Part shown: positions 14,423 to 24,051 of the stretch, piece by piece
How positions within the stretch are numbered: position 1 is the first letter of the stretch
How the letters are laid out: each line of letters begins with the position of its first letter
DNA from: an uncultured Roseburia sp.
GTDB lineage: Bacteria; Bacillota; Clostridia; Lachnospirales; Lachnospiraceae
Assembly (NCBI GenBank): GCA_900542495.1
Contig: UQNW01000016.1
Location: 1 to 64,000 of the forward strand
Length of the DNA: 64,000 nt
Direction: 5' to 3'
Program-made: the position numbers and the translations under genes
Notes under the pieces: model-generated
Told to the model about the DNA's origin: nothing
What the model saw: the letters and a program-made list of their open reading frames with translations, nothing else
Database searches by the model: none

Positions 14423-17400
14423 CTATTTTACAGTTTCCGGCTCTCCCTGTCCATGCTCACCTTCCATGAGTTTTAAATAATCTCCCTTATCAATATGCAT
14501 CATGGAGATCTGGTTCTGATGACGCCTGAATCCGTAGACACAGTCCACATTGCAGATCAGCGACTGCAGACGTTCATCCGGCACACAGACAATGAGCTGA
14601 AGATCCATTTTTCTTGCATATTTCAGGCAGACGGCACTCCGCTCCTGATCCATCTTAGAAAATGCCTCGTCCAAAAGCACAAGCTTGATCTTGGAATCCC
14701 GGTTGCTCTGCTGCATATACAGCATTGCAAAACCTGCCAAAAGTGCCACATATTTCGGGTTCTGTCCCTCTCCACCGGAATCTCTTCCTGCCATATCATC
14801 GACAAAATTTTCACGGATAACATTCCCCTGCTCGTCTGTCACCTGTTCAAACATGCTGAAGGAGAGATAATTGCGGTAGTCCGCGTATTGCTCCATCTCC
14901 TGACGCTTCTTTGCGCGCACCTGCTCGTCCTCGTCTCTCGGCGGCATGAATTTATCGGTGAGGAGTTTGATCTTCTGCTCATATTTCTGATAGAACGTGT
15001 CCTCCCCAAAGCTCAACTGACCATCAAAACCGGCATTATCCAGATTTTTACTGTCTAATTCCTCTGCCATTAACATCTCAAAGAATTGACCATTCTCATT
15101 TTTCGCTGGCTCGATCTTAATCTGGTAGGTACTGTCGGAGAAGTTCGTCTCACGCAGCAAACGGTTGATCTCATATGCGTGACGTTTTGCCGCCTTGATA
15201 TCTCCATGAATCGTTGCGATCACATTCTCCCGCAGACTCTTATAGATAAAATCACACTGTTTCTCAAATTCCGCTTCATACGCCGGCTCGTAGTCCGTCT
15301 GATATTCTTCCAAAAGCTTCTCATAGGCTTCATTAGACTTTTCTGAACCGTTAAACTGGCTGGACGGATAAGCAAAAATGTAACGGTTTCTGGCGGTGCG
15401 CAGTGTCTCGGCTTTCTCCTGCTCTTCTGCCGAAAGGGCTGCAAGTTCTGCGTTTTTCTGGTTCTTCAAGGACTGGCCGGAGCGTTTCTTCAACTGCTCC
15501 TGTACCTCCTGCTCGATTTCCTCATTTGGCACGTATCCCTGCAGCATCTCCTCTAACTGCAGACGACGCTGGTCATTTGCGCCGGAAAGATTTTCGTGTC
15601 GGCGTATTTTCTCACTCATCTGTCCCTGATTTTCGCCGATCGAAGCCTGAAGCTCACGCATCTGCTGTTTCAGGCTCTGCTCTTTCTGCTGTAATTCCTT
15701 ATACTGCCCTTCCTGCAAAGTGCGGATTGTCTCCTCAAGTGTGGCTTTTTTCTTATTGACTTTTCCAAGCTCTTTTTCCGCGCCGGAAAGGTTTACATAA
15801 TATTCCTTTTCCTCTTTCAGGCTTTCAAAATCCCTTGCCGCCTTTAAACGTTCGGTCATGTAATGCAGTTCCTGATACTGTTTCCCAAGCCGCTCCACGT
15901 CAGCCTCGTACTCTGCCAGACGTGCCTTTGACACTTTCTCTCCGATGCAGGCATTTGTGGTATAATCCTTTTTCCGCAGATGCCGGAAAATAAAATTACT
16001 GTAGGAATAGCAATCCGGTGTCACGCCGTCTTTCACCTGCTCTAGCTCTTCCACGGAATGACACTTTATAATATGACCGAGGTAACGTTTCAGGCACACA
16101 TCCACATAGGCTTCCTTCGTCTCAACCGCCTCATAAAGAGAGTTCTCCATGGCTCGCGGCTCGCTGTCTGCGATCGCTCTGGAATTAATGAGATCCACTT
16201 CCTCAAACTGTTTCATCTCACGAAAGACCGCCGCCGCATCATGCGCAAACTTTGGCTCTGTGATCAGAGAAAACTTCAGCCTTCCCATACGACCCTCAAT
16301 CGCATTTTTCCACTCCTCGTCTGCCACATCAAAAAGATCCGCCAGAATCTGGACTTTTATCGTTCTTCCGTAGCGGTCGCTTAATTTCCGCTCCAGGGAA
16401 CTTCTCGCAGAACGGAGATTCTCGCTGTAGGATTTCCGGTTGTTTTTCATATCATCCACAAGCTTCTGCTTTTCTTTCAGTTCTTTTCCTGCCTCGCGCT
16501 TCTGCTCACTGTAATCTTCAAATTCATTTTCGATATCCTGCTTTGCAGACTCTATTTTCAAATGCAGTTCCTGACAGTTTTCCTCTGTCACATTTCCGTT
16601 TTCGATCGCTTCAATGAGATTTAAAACCGGATTGCTGATATAGTCGGTGATGACCTCATCCTCTTCCCACTGTTTCAACCCCTGAACGATTTTGCGCCAC
16701 TGTCTACTGTTATCGGTCAGCATCCGGCTTCTCTGCTCTAATTCCTCTAACTGCTGCTGTTTGCTTCCAAGATCGCTGGCTTTTAAATCTGCACTTACAC
16801 GTATCAGCTCCTGCTCGACCTCTCCGCGCTCTCCGACGAGCGTGTCTGCCTGTTGCTGCAGCTGTGCCTGCTCTTCTTCAATTCTTTTTTTGTCCTCCTC
16901 GGCTGCCTCTATTTTCGCCCGGAGATCCTCAATATCAATGCAGCGGATAAAACTCTCTGCGCGGATCATATCGGTCTGGAGCGTCACCAGCTCCTGCCCG
17001 GTCTCTTTTACGTCTGTCAAAAGTTCGATACGTTTCCGCATATCCTCAATTTTTTCCTTGATCTGACGGTACGCATCCAGCTGCTCACTGATCGTTCCGA
17101 TCGTATCTGACGTGCTCTTTGGAAACATATAATCACGGATAAACTGTCCCGTTCCGTTTGTCATTTTCAGTGCGATTGCACTCTTTTCCATCGTGATAAA
17201 ACGATTTGGATCAATGTAACCTAAAATGACATCATACAACGTTCCAAGATAAGCTTCCTTGGAGGCGTAAATACGGTTGACATCCCCTTTTCCGCGGTTG
17301 TCCTTCGATACGGCTCTCTCATTTACCAGCCTTTTGATATCCTGATTGGAATAACAGAAGCCTTCCTCCGTGATATACCCCGGTTCCGGCATCTTTCCGG

Positions 17401-17803
17401 AATGGCTGAAATAGGAGAACTTTTTGATCTCGGAATCATTTTTTCTCACTTCAAACGCAATGCCCACACAGGTGGTGATGTGCGTTCCCGTGTCCTCGAT
17501 TTCCAGTGCAATGACCGAACAGAAATCGCAGTTTCCACGGTTTGCAGAACCATCTTTCTGCTCACCACGGAGGTAGCTTAAGACACTTCTGCGGTTTTTG
17601 GCATCATCCGCCGCTTTGTTCAAAAAGCTTGGACTGAAGCTTCCATATAAAATAACCTGGATTGCATCCATAACGGTCGATTTTCCAGATCCGCTTTTTC
17701 CGCTGAATAAATTCACATATTCATTAAATTCTAATACTTTATGATTAATTCCACCCCAGTTGTTCAGACACATACGGGTGAAAATTTTCTTTGCCTGGCT
17801 CAA
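14423..17803 (-). CDS. jetC: JetC/MksB-like SMC ATPase
   Basis: SMC-type ATPase of about 1126 residues. N-terminal Walker A is GKSGSGKST, two long coiled coils follow (about 280-480 and 640-800) separated by a hinge-like region, and the C-terminal half has signature SGGEGQ and Walker B LVLLDEAF. TTG 17803 is the best start: AAAGGAG lies eight bases upstream; an earlier TTG at 17824 precedes that site. Wadjet/MksBEF complexes extrude DNA loops; with JetD they cleave circular plasmids. No jetD follows; the next gene is a dehydrogenase. Loop extrusion without cutting, or a nuclease elsewhere, is possible. Confidence 0.88.
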   Translation of the reverse strand: MSQAKKIFTRMCLNNWGGINHKVLEFNEYVNLFSGKSGSGKSTVMDAIQVILYGSFSPSFLNKAADDAKNRRSVLSYLRGEQKDGSANRGNCDFCSVIALEIEDTGTHITTCVGIAFEVRKNDSEIKKFSYFSHSGKMPEPGYITEEGFCYSNQDIKRLVNERAVSKDNRGKGDVNRIYASKEAYLGTLYDVILGYIDPNRFITMEKSAIALKMTNGTGQFIRDYMFPKSTSDTIGTISEQLDAYRQIKEKIEDMRKRIELLTDVKETGQELVTLQTDMIRAESFIRCIDIEDLRAKIEAAEEDKKRIEEEQAQLQQQADTLVGERGEVEQELIRVSADLKASDLGSKQQQLEELEQRSRMLTDNSRQWRKIVQGLKQWEEDEVITDYISNPVLNLIEAIENGNVTEENCQELHLKIESAKQDIENEFEDYSEQKREAGKELKEKQKLVDDMKNNRKSYSENLRSARSSLERKLSDRYGRTIKVQILADLFDVADEEWKNAIEGRMGRLKFSLITEPKFAHDAAAVFREMKQFEEVDLINSRAIADSEPRAMENSLYEAVETKEAYVDVCLKRYLGHIIKCHSVEELEQVKDGVTPDCYSYSNFIFRHLRKKDYTTNACIGEKVSKARLAEYEADVERLGKQYQELHYMTERLKAARDFESLKEEKEYYVNLSGAEKELGKVNKKKATLEETIRTLQEGQYKELQQKEQSLKQQMRELQASIGENQGQMSEKIRRHENLSGANDQRRLQLEEMLQGYVPNEEIEQEVQEQLKKRSGQSLKNQKNAELAALSAEEQEKAETLRTARNRYIFAYPSSQFNGSEKSNEAYEKLLEEYQTDYEPAYEAEFEKQCDFIYKSLRENVIATIHGDIKAAKRHAYEINRLLRETNFSDSTYQIKIEPAKNENGQFFEMLMAEELDSKNLDNAGFDGQLSFGEDTFYQKYEQKIKLLTDKFMPPRDEDEQVRAKKRQEMEQYADYRNYLSFSMFEQVTDEQGNVIRENFVDDMAGRDSGGEGQNPKYVALLAGFAMLYMQQSNRDSKIKLVLLDEAFSKMDQERSAVCLKYARKMDLQLIVCVPDERLQSLICNVDCVYGFRRHQNQISMMHIDKGDYLKLMEGEHGQGEPETVK

Positions 17804-17828
17804 ATGTACTGCTCCTTTTGTCAATGAT

Positions 17829-18476
17829 CTAATTCTCTTTTTCCTCTTCTGTCAGAAGTTCTTCCACCTCGTCCTGATAGGTGCGCACCAGCTCGTTGAT
17901 ATCCATCGCCGAGCAGAACACATTTACAGTGCTGTAAATATAAATCGGGGTAAAATCTTCCAGATTGGCAACGGCACCCGGCAGTTCGATCATCTGATGC
18001 GTTTTCATCAAAACAAGTGCATCGTTCCACTCCTGCCCCGTGAGACGTCTTGTAATAAGGTTTGTATTTTTTCCATACTCACGGATTTCTGCCAGATTTG
18101 TGGTAGTTGCATGCAGACCTTCCCCCATGATTTTGTCACGGTAAATCATTTTTAAAAGAATGACCAGCTTCGTTGTCATAAGGCTCATACGCTCTGTCAT
18201 AACGCCATCCCCCGTGATCCGGAAAATGTGTTCCTGCGGATCATGCACAAGCTCACAGTCCAGAACAGACAGATAGTCTGCGATAAACTCTCTGTGGCGC
18301 AGACACACCTGATACCTCGGATTGTCGTGCTGTACCAGAGTTGCCGGGTCACATTTCACCTGTAAAATGCAGGTCTGCCGGAATAAATCCTGTATCGTTT
18401 TTCTAATATTTTCTGCCTCGCCCTGTGAGACAGTCTCCATATATTGTAACATCTTTTTTCCAATGCCTTCTTTCAT
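17829..18476 (-). CDS. jetB: JetB/MksE-like protein (DUF4194)
   Basis: Winged-helix protein of 215 residues located between JetA and JetC, the place of the KITE subunit (MksE/JetB, DUF4194). Features are QVCLRHREFIADYLSVLDCELVHD and MTTKLVILLKMIYRDKIMG, typical of that family. It would bridge the kleisin JetA and the SMC coiled-coil/ATPase heads. Its stop is 26 bases upstream of the preferred jetC start, with the jetC ribosome site in between. No strong ribosome site precedes ATG 18476; coupling to jetA (16 bp away) is likely. Confidence 0.85.
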   Translation of the reverse strand: MKEGIGKKMLQYMETVSQGEAENIRKTIQDLFRQTCILQVKCDPATLVQHDNPRYQVCLRHREFIADYLSVLDCELVHDPQEHIFRITGDGVMTERMSLMTTKLVILLKMIYRDKIMGEGLHATTTNLAEIREYGKNTNLITRRLTGQEWNDALVLMKTHQMIELPGAVANLEDFTPIYIYSTVNVFCSAMDINELVRTYQDEVEELLTEEEKEN

Positions 18477-18492
18477 GTATAGTAACGCAATT

Positions 18493-19908
18493 TTATTTAT
18501 TCTGCCCGATCACAAGTCTCGAATAAGTTAGTCCGTCCTCACTCCGTATCTCGCCATCCACCGATACCGTATCTTCCGCCAGACGTTCCTCCGTCTCTTC
18601 CTGCCAGAGGAAAAGAAGTTTTTCCAGATCCTCCACAGACTGTACGGTCTCTTCTGTTGCTACAAAGACTCCATCCACGGTATTTTTTCTTCGGAAACTC
18701 TGTAACTCGTTTCTTGTATACAACGGCTTTGGAACAAAATCCGTCATGTGCTGTTCCCTTGCGTCGATTTCTTCGTCCAGCATCACCGGTGTAAACGCTC
18801 CATCCCCACGGTCTCTCCTTCCGGCAAAACTGTTATCTGTAATATTTTTGAACTGCGAAGAAAAACGGATACGATCTCTCATTTCCACCAAAATCTCATC
18901 TTTTTTCCCACTGCGGTCTAACAGATTGATCAGTTTGATGATGTTATCTTCCTCACTGACGCCCTCCTGCAAAATGTAATGGATGCGGGCCAGCGCACGC
19001 TTTGCAAAAACGGTTTTCTGTTCAATAAGTTTATTGTACTTGCGCTCGATCATGTCAAATTCCCGCTCCAACTGCATCACGATCCTGCTCGTATCCTCAC
19101 AATACTGCAATCTGTACTCATTTCTCTTCTGTAAAAGCGTGCCTGCTTCGAGAGATTTTTTTTCTTTCAGAAGCACTGCTTTTTTCTCATCATTTTCGTT
19201 TAAAATTTCACTGATAAGTTCTTTCACTGCCTCCTTGTACCGGTAAAAACTGTCCGTCGTTGTGAGGATTGCATATTTTTTGCTGTCACTGTTGTTGATC
19301 TCCTCCACAAGCACCTGCTGGATCCCGATAAAATGTTTCTGGGAGGAAAGCTCATCAAAATAGGAACGCATTCCATCCTGCATGTTGGACAGCAGCTGCC
19401 CAAGACTTTTGGATGTGCGCAGTGCGCTTTTTAAAATATCATTGTTTTTCTCATTGTCGGAATGATAGGTAAACAACGCACTGTAAATGGAAAGCATGCT
19501 CTCTCTTTCACGGCTGTCATCATCACTCTGCAGCTTTTTAAACAGCTCGACATACAACTGGCTGTATTCCGGGAAAGAGATCACACAGGTATTCAGTTTC
19601 TCATCAAAATCGCTTTTCAGCCATCCCCACCGGATCAGGTGGTTTAACATGCCGGAAGGAGAATCGCTTGGAAATAATGCATCCGGCGTTTCTCCTTCCT
19701 CCATATCGTCCTCTTCCTGCCACACGATCTTTGATTTCTCGATCGTATTCTCAATAATAAGCGCACACTCTTCCTGCGTAAGACCGAGAGAAGCATATAC
19801 TTCATTGTTTTCCTCGTAAATGGCTGTGACAAACTGCATATATGCTTCCCTGTTTTTTGTGCGGAATAATTTATAAAAATCATTTGGAATTTTCTTCTTT
19901 AAAATCAT
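18493..19908 (-). CDS. jetA: JetA/MksF-like kleisin subunit
   Basis: Protein of 471 residues starting MILKKKIPNDFYKLFRTKNREAY; I recognise the Firmicute JetA family (formerly DUF5716). The N-terminal half has helix-rich winged-helix-like segments (LIRWGWLKSDFDEK) and the middle a coiled coil (about 240-310), as in MukF/MksF kleisins. First gene of a three-gene unit with jetB and jetC. Acting partners are the SMC heads of JetC and two JetB. Flanked upstream by a long hairpin repeat (19996-20080). Confidence 0.85.
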   Translation of the reverse strand: MILKKKIPNDFYKLFRTKNREAYMQFVTAIYEENNEVYASLGLTQEECALIIENTIEKSKIVWQEEDDMEEGETPDALFPSDSPSGMLNHLIRWGWLKSDFDEKLNTCVISFPEYSQLYVELFKKLQSDDDSRERESMLSIYSALFTYHSDNEKNNDILKSALRTSKSLGQLLSNMQDGMRSYFDELSSQKHFIGIQQVLVEEINNSDSKKYAILTTTDSFYRYKEAVKELISEILNENDEKKAVLLKEKKSLEAGTLLQKRNEYRLQYCEDTSRIVMQLEREFDMIERKYNKLIEQKTVFAKRALARIHYILQEGVSEEDNIIKLINLLDRSGKKDEILVEMRDRIRFSSQFKNITDNSFAGRRDRGDGAFTPVMLDEEIDAREQHMTDFVPKPLYTRNELQSFRRKNTVDGVFVATEETVQSVEDLEKLLFLWQEETEERLAEDTVSVDGEIRSEDGLTYSRLVIGQNK

Positions 19909-19995
19909 GTATCTTAATTCCTTTGTTTAAAGCTCTGTCTTTCTATTATACACTATTTTTAAAGGCTTCCACAAGTTTATTTCTGATACTTCTAT

Positions 19996-20080
19996 AAAGA
20001 AAAAGTGCACGGACAAATAGGATGTTCCTGTTCGCAGAGCTCACAAAGGAAATCCTATTTATCCATACACTTTTTCTTCT
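19996..20080. repeat. Long hairpin repeat, copy 2 (conserved loop, variable arms)
   Basis: Arms 19996-20023 and 20052-20079 pair with about four mismatches, A-rich at the start and ending TTTTTCTT. The loop 20024-20051, read on the minus strand, matches the loop of copy 1 (8481-8508) at 27 of 28 positions, though the arm sequences differ. It lies between the NCS2 gene end and jetA, where a terminator for the permease would be expected. Confidence 0.8.
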
Positions 20081-20094
20081 ATTTACCTATCTTC

Positions 20095-21489
20095 TTAAGC
20101 CTCATCCTTAGGAAGCACAATATTTAAGACCAGTGCAACAATTGCAGCCGGAACGATTCCGGAACCACCGAAGATCAACTGCATGGTATCCGGCAGCATT
20201 CTTAAAATGTCACTGTTTGCTCCAAGTCCATAACCAAGTCCCAGTGCGACAGATACGATCGTAATATTTCTTCCGGTCAGTTTTTCCTTTGTGATCAGCT
20301 GGATACCGCTGACTACGATAGAAGAAAACATCATAACTGCTGCTCCACCGAGAACACTCTGCGGCATAATAGAGATCAATGCTGCAAGCTTAGGAAACAG
20401 TCCGCACAGGATCAATACTCCTGCTCCGCACGCAAGTGCCATACGGTTTACTACTTTTGTCATCGTAACCAGTCCAACGTTCTGGCTGAAAGACGTGTTT
20501 GGAAGAACACCAAATAACGCAGCAAGCGAAGAACCAAGTCCATCACACACAACGCCTCCGGAAAGTTCCTTGTCTGTTGCTTCACGGCCAAGTCCGCCTT
20601 CCATAACACCGGAAATATCACCAATCGTTTCCACGGCTGTCACGATAAACATGATCAGTACCGGCACGATCGCACGCATATCAAAAATCGGTTTTACCGG
20701 CATTACTTTCGGCAATGCAAACCAGGAAGCTTCTCTCACTTTATCAAAATTCAAAACCCATGCTTTGGTGTATTCCACTCCGTCAGCATTCACTGCGGTT
20801 GTCGGAAGGATCATTCCCATAATAAAACATAACACATATCCTGCAATAATACCGATCAGGATGGAGGATGAACTTGCCATTCCCTTTGCAAAATGTTTTA
20901 CCCCGAGAATAATGATCAACACAACCAGACCGATGAATAAATTTTCCAGTGAACCATAGTCAGCCGCAGAAGATCCTCCTCCAAAGGAGCTGACACCAAC
21001 ACTGATCAGGGAAAGTCCGATCGATAAAACCACTGTTCCTGTCACCACTGCAGGGAAAAATCTGCGGAGCGGTTTTAAGAAAAATCCAAGCACGCCCTCA
21101 AACAGACCACCGATGATCGACGCACCCATGATCGCGCCATATGCGATCACTCCGCCACCCATAACACCTGCAACGCTTTTAAATACACCAATAAAACCGG
21201 AACTCGTTCCCATAATAATCGGAACACGTCCACCGACAGGACCGATTGCAAAAAGCTGAACCAATGTGACAACGCCTGCAATGATCATTGCATTCTGTAA
21301 TAATTCGACATATACCGATGCAAAATCAGATGTTGCACCAATACCGCATGCACCACAGATCACGATCAGCGGTGTCAGGTTTCCGACAAACATTGCCAGG
21401 ACATGCTGTAATCCATAAACAATCGCTTTCGGCCACGGAATCCGTCCGTCCATTTCATAAGGGGATGTGTACTCTTTTGTTTTTTCCAT
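20095..21489 (-). CDS. NCS2-family purine/xanthine permease
   Basis: Permease of 464 residues with about 14 hydrophobic segments. Family marks are TAVETIGDISG, GGVVCDGLGSSLAALFGVLPNTSFSQNVGLV and the N-terminal YGLQHVLAMFVGN. The SQNVGLV version of the signature is typical of the xanthine/urate group (XanQ, UacT, PbuX) rather than uracil permeases. It brings a nucleobase into the cell with a cation. AGGAG precedes ATG 21489. Upstream I see a hairpin CTATC/GATAG but no purine riboswitch core. Confidence 0.85.
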   Translation of the reverse strand: MEKTKEYTSPYEMDGRIPWPKAIVYGLQHVLAMFVGNLTPLIVICGACGIGATSDFASVYVELLQNAMIIAGVVTLVQLFAIGPVGGRVPIIMGTSSGFIGVFKSVAGVMGGGVIAYGAIMGASIIGGLFEGVLGFFLKPLRRFFPAVVTGTVVLSIGLSLISVGVSSFGGGSSAADYGSLENLFIGLVVLIIILGVKHFAKGMASSSSILIGIIAGYVLCFIMGMILPTTAVNADGVEYTKAWVLNFDKVREASWFALPKVMPVKPIFDMRAIVPVLIMFIVTAVETIGDISGVMEGGLGREATDKELSGGVVCDGLGSSLAALFGVLPNTSFSQNVGLVTMTKVVNRMALACGAGVLILCGLFPKLAALISIMPQSVLGGAAVMMFSSIVVSGIQLITKEKLTGRNITIVSVALGLGYGLGANSDILRMLPDTMQLIFGGSGIVPAAIVALVLNIVLPKDEA

Positions 21490-21710
21490 TTTTTAAACTC
21501 CTGTTATATTTACTTTTGTTACAGACAGTCTGAATGAACCGGCTTTTTCTATCTGCCAGCATATATTTTCATCCTGTTTTTCCTATCATCCGATAGCAGT
21601 ATAGCATAGGTTCTCTTTTCCTGAAAAGTCATTATTATTAATGAATTTTATCGATATAACTAATAATTATCTGTTCAAATATATAAAAATGTTCCTCAGA
21701 TCTTCTTTTC

Positions 21711-22688
21711 TCACCGATAATAACAGTTTTGACTGCATCCATCCGGAAAAAGTGACGCTTTCATTTCCCTCTGATATTGCAACTCATTGTCTGATTTTTC
21801 CAGAATATCCAGAGCTTTCCGCAACTGCCTTATATCCTTTTCCATAAAATCGGTATAATTGCCACGACCAACCAGTTTTAAATGGGTAATGCCGACCTGT
21901 TTCATGCGGTAAAGTGCGCAGAGCCCACAACCGGTACTGCCGGTCAGATAACCATCTTCATCCAAAGGAAGTCCCTTCCCCTCTTTTCCCTGTATTCTGT
22001 CTGTTTCTGCCACATCTTTTTGCGCAGCATCTGTCTCTTCTTTCTTGTGCAGATTTCCCAATTCATATGGTACTCTGCAAAGATGTGTCAGTTCATCACA
22101 GTGCAGGGAATTACAGAATGCCCCGGAAAAATGACAGAGTTCATTCAAAATGAAGGCTTCATATTCATGTGGGAAACCTGCCTCTTTAATACAACTTTGC
22201 ATATCTTCCAGCGAATTTTTTCTGTGAAAAATCACACGGCGGATTCCAAACGGTAACATCTGTTCTAACATTCCCCGGTTCACTTCCGCGGTCTCACCGC
22301 TTAAATGGATTCCGCAGTTGATTTTCTGCTGTCTGAGGTACAGCATCAGTGCCGGGTCTGCAATGATAAAATTTTCAAAGCCTGCTGCCATACACTGTGT
22401 GATGATCTCCGCTATGACAGGATACTGCTCCCCTGTATAGTAGAGGGAATTAAACGTCAATGTTACCGGCTTGCCATAATAGTCCACCATTTTTTTCAGG
22501 ATTTGCAGTTCGCTCATGGAACCAATCTGCACATTGTAAAAAAGTACTTCCCTACGGTTTAACGGATGGATCACACCGTACTTTTCCGCCCAGGAAAACG
22601 GTACATATCCACAAAAGAATTCATCCGCCCCCGCTTTTACAAATGTCTCATATTCATCAATACTTCCTAAACCTGCGACAATTTTCAT
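21711..22688 (-). CDS. Peptidase U32-family-like protein
   Basis: Protein of 325 residues with a TIM-barrel pattern: GLGSIDEYETFVKAGADEFFCGYVP, HPLNRRE, FENFIIADPALMLYLR, HLSGETAEVN, RVIFHRKNSLED. C-terminal cysteines (CHFSGAFC, LHC, GCGLC) suggest an Fe-S cluster, as in U32 relatives such as UbiU/V, TrhP and RlhA, which act on tRNA/rRNA or ubiquinone rather than as proteases. The substrate is unknown. It overlaps nothing; the AAA gene at 22692 begins three bases beyond its start on the same strand's upstream side. Confidence 0.7.
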   Translation of the reverse strand: MKIVAGLGSIDEYETFVKAGADEFFCGYVPFSWAEKYGVIHPLNRREVLFYNVQIGSMSELQILKKMVDYYGKPVTLTFNSLYYTGEQYPVIAEIITQCMAAGFENFIIADPALMLYLRQQKINCGIHLSGETAEVNRGMLEQMLPFGIRRVIFHRKNSLEDMQSCIKEAGFPHEYEAFILNELCHFSGAFCNSLHCDELTHLCRVPYELGNLHKKEETDAAQKDVAETDRIQGKEGKGLPLDEDGYLTGSTGCGLCALYRMKQVGITHLKLVGRGNYTDFMEKDIRQLRKALDILEKSDNELQYQREMKASLFPDGCSQNCYYR

Positions 22689-22691
22689 CTG

Positions 22692-23978
22692 TTAAAGTTC
22701 CACTTTCTCAATCACGCAGGTATGTGTCTTTGTCTTTTTATCATAATTAATTCCGGCAGCAACTGCTTTTGCATCCTGATTCCATAATGCTTCCACTAAC
22801 TTACGCGAATTTTCGACCGAACGCATTACCTCGTGCCAGTCCATGGTACTGATGGCATTGAGATATTCCTGTGACACTTCTTTGTTTGGAATGGTCACTT
22901 TCTCTGTCTCACTGTTATATGTCAGATAACCAAGGTGCACCAGTAAGGTCAGTACATCATCCTTTGTTGCAAAAGTTGTCATGTCGTTGCTGAATGTTCC
23001 GATATTAATACGCACACCCTCCCCTGCAAGCATCTGGATCACTGAATCTTTCAATCCATCCATATTCATCTGAATATATATTTTCAGTGCCTCATAGGTC
23101 TCTGTTCGGTTCCAGTATGTGCCGAATTTGTGCCGCAGCATCGCCTCTACCACTGATTTCGGGCTATAAATTGAATATCTTTTGTCGCCAAAACGACTAT
23201 GTGAAATCAGATCATATCCATCATACCACGCTTTGACTTCTTCAAAGTTCATGGCATATTCCTCACACAATCCCTTAACTTCTTCTTCCGTAAACCCAAA
23301 AAATTCTGCGAGTTCTCCCGGATCGGTCATCGAGTACTCCATAAACATATTCAATGCCGAGTGAGAACCGTATTTTTTTATCGGAAGTATCCCTGTCATG
23401 TATGCAAGAGCAATGTAATCTTTGTCTTTCAACCAGAAACGCAGAAAATCCAGATATTTTTTTTGTGCATCTTTATCCTGTTGATATTCACGGAACAGGC
23501 AGTCCCATTCATCAATTAAAATGATGAACGGATGGTGCGTGTTGGCATAGACATCCTGCATCGCAAATACCAGATTATCTTCTATCTCATATGAAGAATA
23601 TCTGTTTTTCAAATCTGTGATCAGCCTCTTTTGCAGTAATCTTAACATTTCTTCCATGCTCTGTGTTGCGCTCAAAAATTCCTGCATGTTAATTTTTAAC
23701 ACATCATACTGGTTCAAATGTTCCAGATATCCTTCTGACTGACTGATTTTTAGTTTATCAAAAAATTCTCTGGTATCGCAGTCTCTGTCATAATACGCAC
23801 TCAGCATATTTGCCGCCATAGACTTTCCGAATCGTCTTGGTCTGCTCACGCAGACATATTTCTGCTCTGTGCCAAGCACTGTGTTCGTCTTTTCAATCAG
23901 TCCGCTTTTATCAATATAAATTTGTGACCGCAGACTTCCCTGAAATGCTGTGCTGCCCGGATTAAGATAACTTCCCAT
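22692..23978 (-). CDS. AAA-ATPase-like protein lacking its PD-(D/E)XK nuclease core
   Basis: AAA-ATPase-like protein (PF09820 type) of 428 residues. The N-terminus has YIDKSGLIE and the Walker-like SRPRRFGKS; ILIDEWDCLF is Walker B; WYDGYDL is the family hallmark. In full-length relatives a PD-(D/E)XK nuclease domain of about 90 residues follows AVAAGI and ends at GINYDKKTK. Here AVAAGINYDKKTKTHTCVIE runs straight through, so the nuclease core with its DxVxExK residues seems to have been removed in frame. The ATPase part looks intact. The role of this family is unclear. Confidence 0.75.
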   Translation of the reverse strand: MGSYLNPGSTAFQGSLRSQIYIDKSGLIEKTNTVLGTEQKYVCVSRPRRFGKSMAANMLSAYYDRDCDTREFFDKLKISQSEGYLEHLNQYDVLKINMQEFLSATQSMEEMLRLLQKRLITDLKNRYSSYEIEDNLVFAMQDVYANTHHPFIILIDEWDCLFREYQQDKDAQKKYLDFLRFWLKDKDYIALAYMTGILPIKKYGSHSALNMFMEYSMTDPGELAEFFGFTEEEVKGLCEEYAMNFEEVKAWYDGYDLISHSRFGDKRYSIYSPKSVVEAMLRHKFGTYWNRTETYEALKIYIQMNMDGLKDSVIQMLAGEGVRINIGTFSNDMTTFATKDDVLTLLVHLGYLTYNSETEKVTIPNKEVSQEYLNAISTMDWHEVMRSVENSRKLVEALWNQDAKAVAAGINYDKKTKTHTCVIEKVEL

Positions 23979-24051
23979 AAAAAAATCCTCTCTGAACCAT
24001 GTTATAACAAAGATATTTCACCCAATGTCATCCATGTAAAAATTTTATTTT

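Noticed and set aside
14495..15058. Long plus-strand frame opposite jetC
   Set aside because: Antisense shadow of a well-supported SMC gene; composition is not protein-like and no ribosome site is present. The same holds for other long antisense frames (e.g. 1974-2459, 34150-34749).
21490..21710. Purine or xanthine riboswitch ahead of the NCS2 permease
   Set aside because: Only a short CTATC/GATAG hairpin is seen; the conserved purine junction bases are absent.
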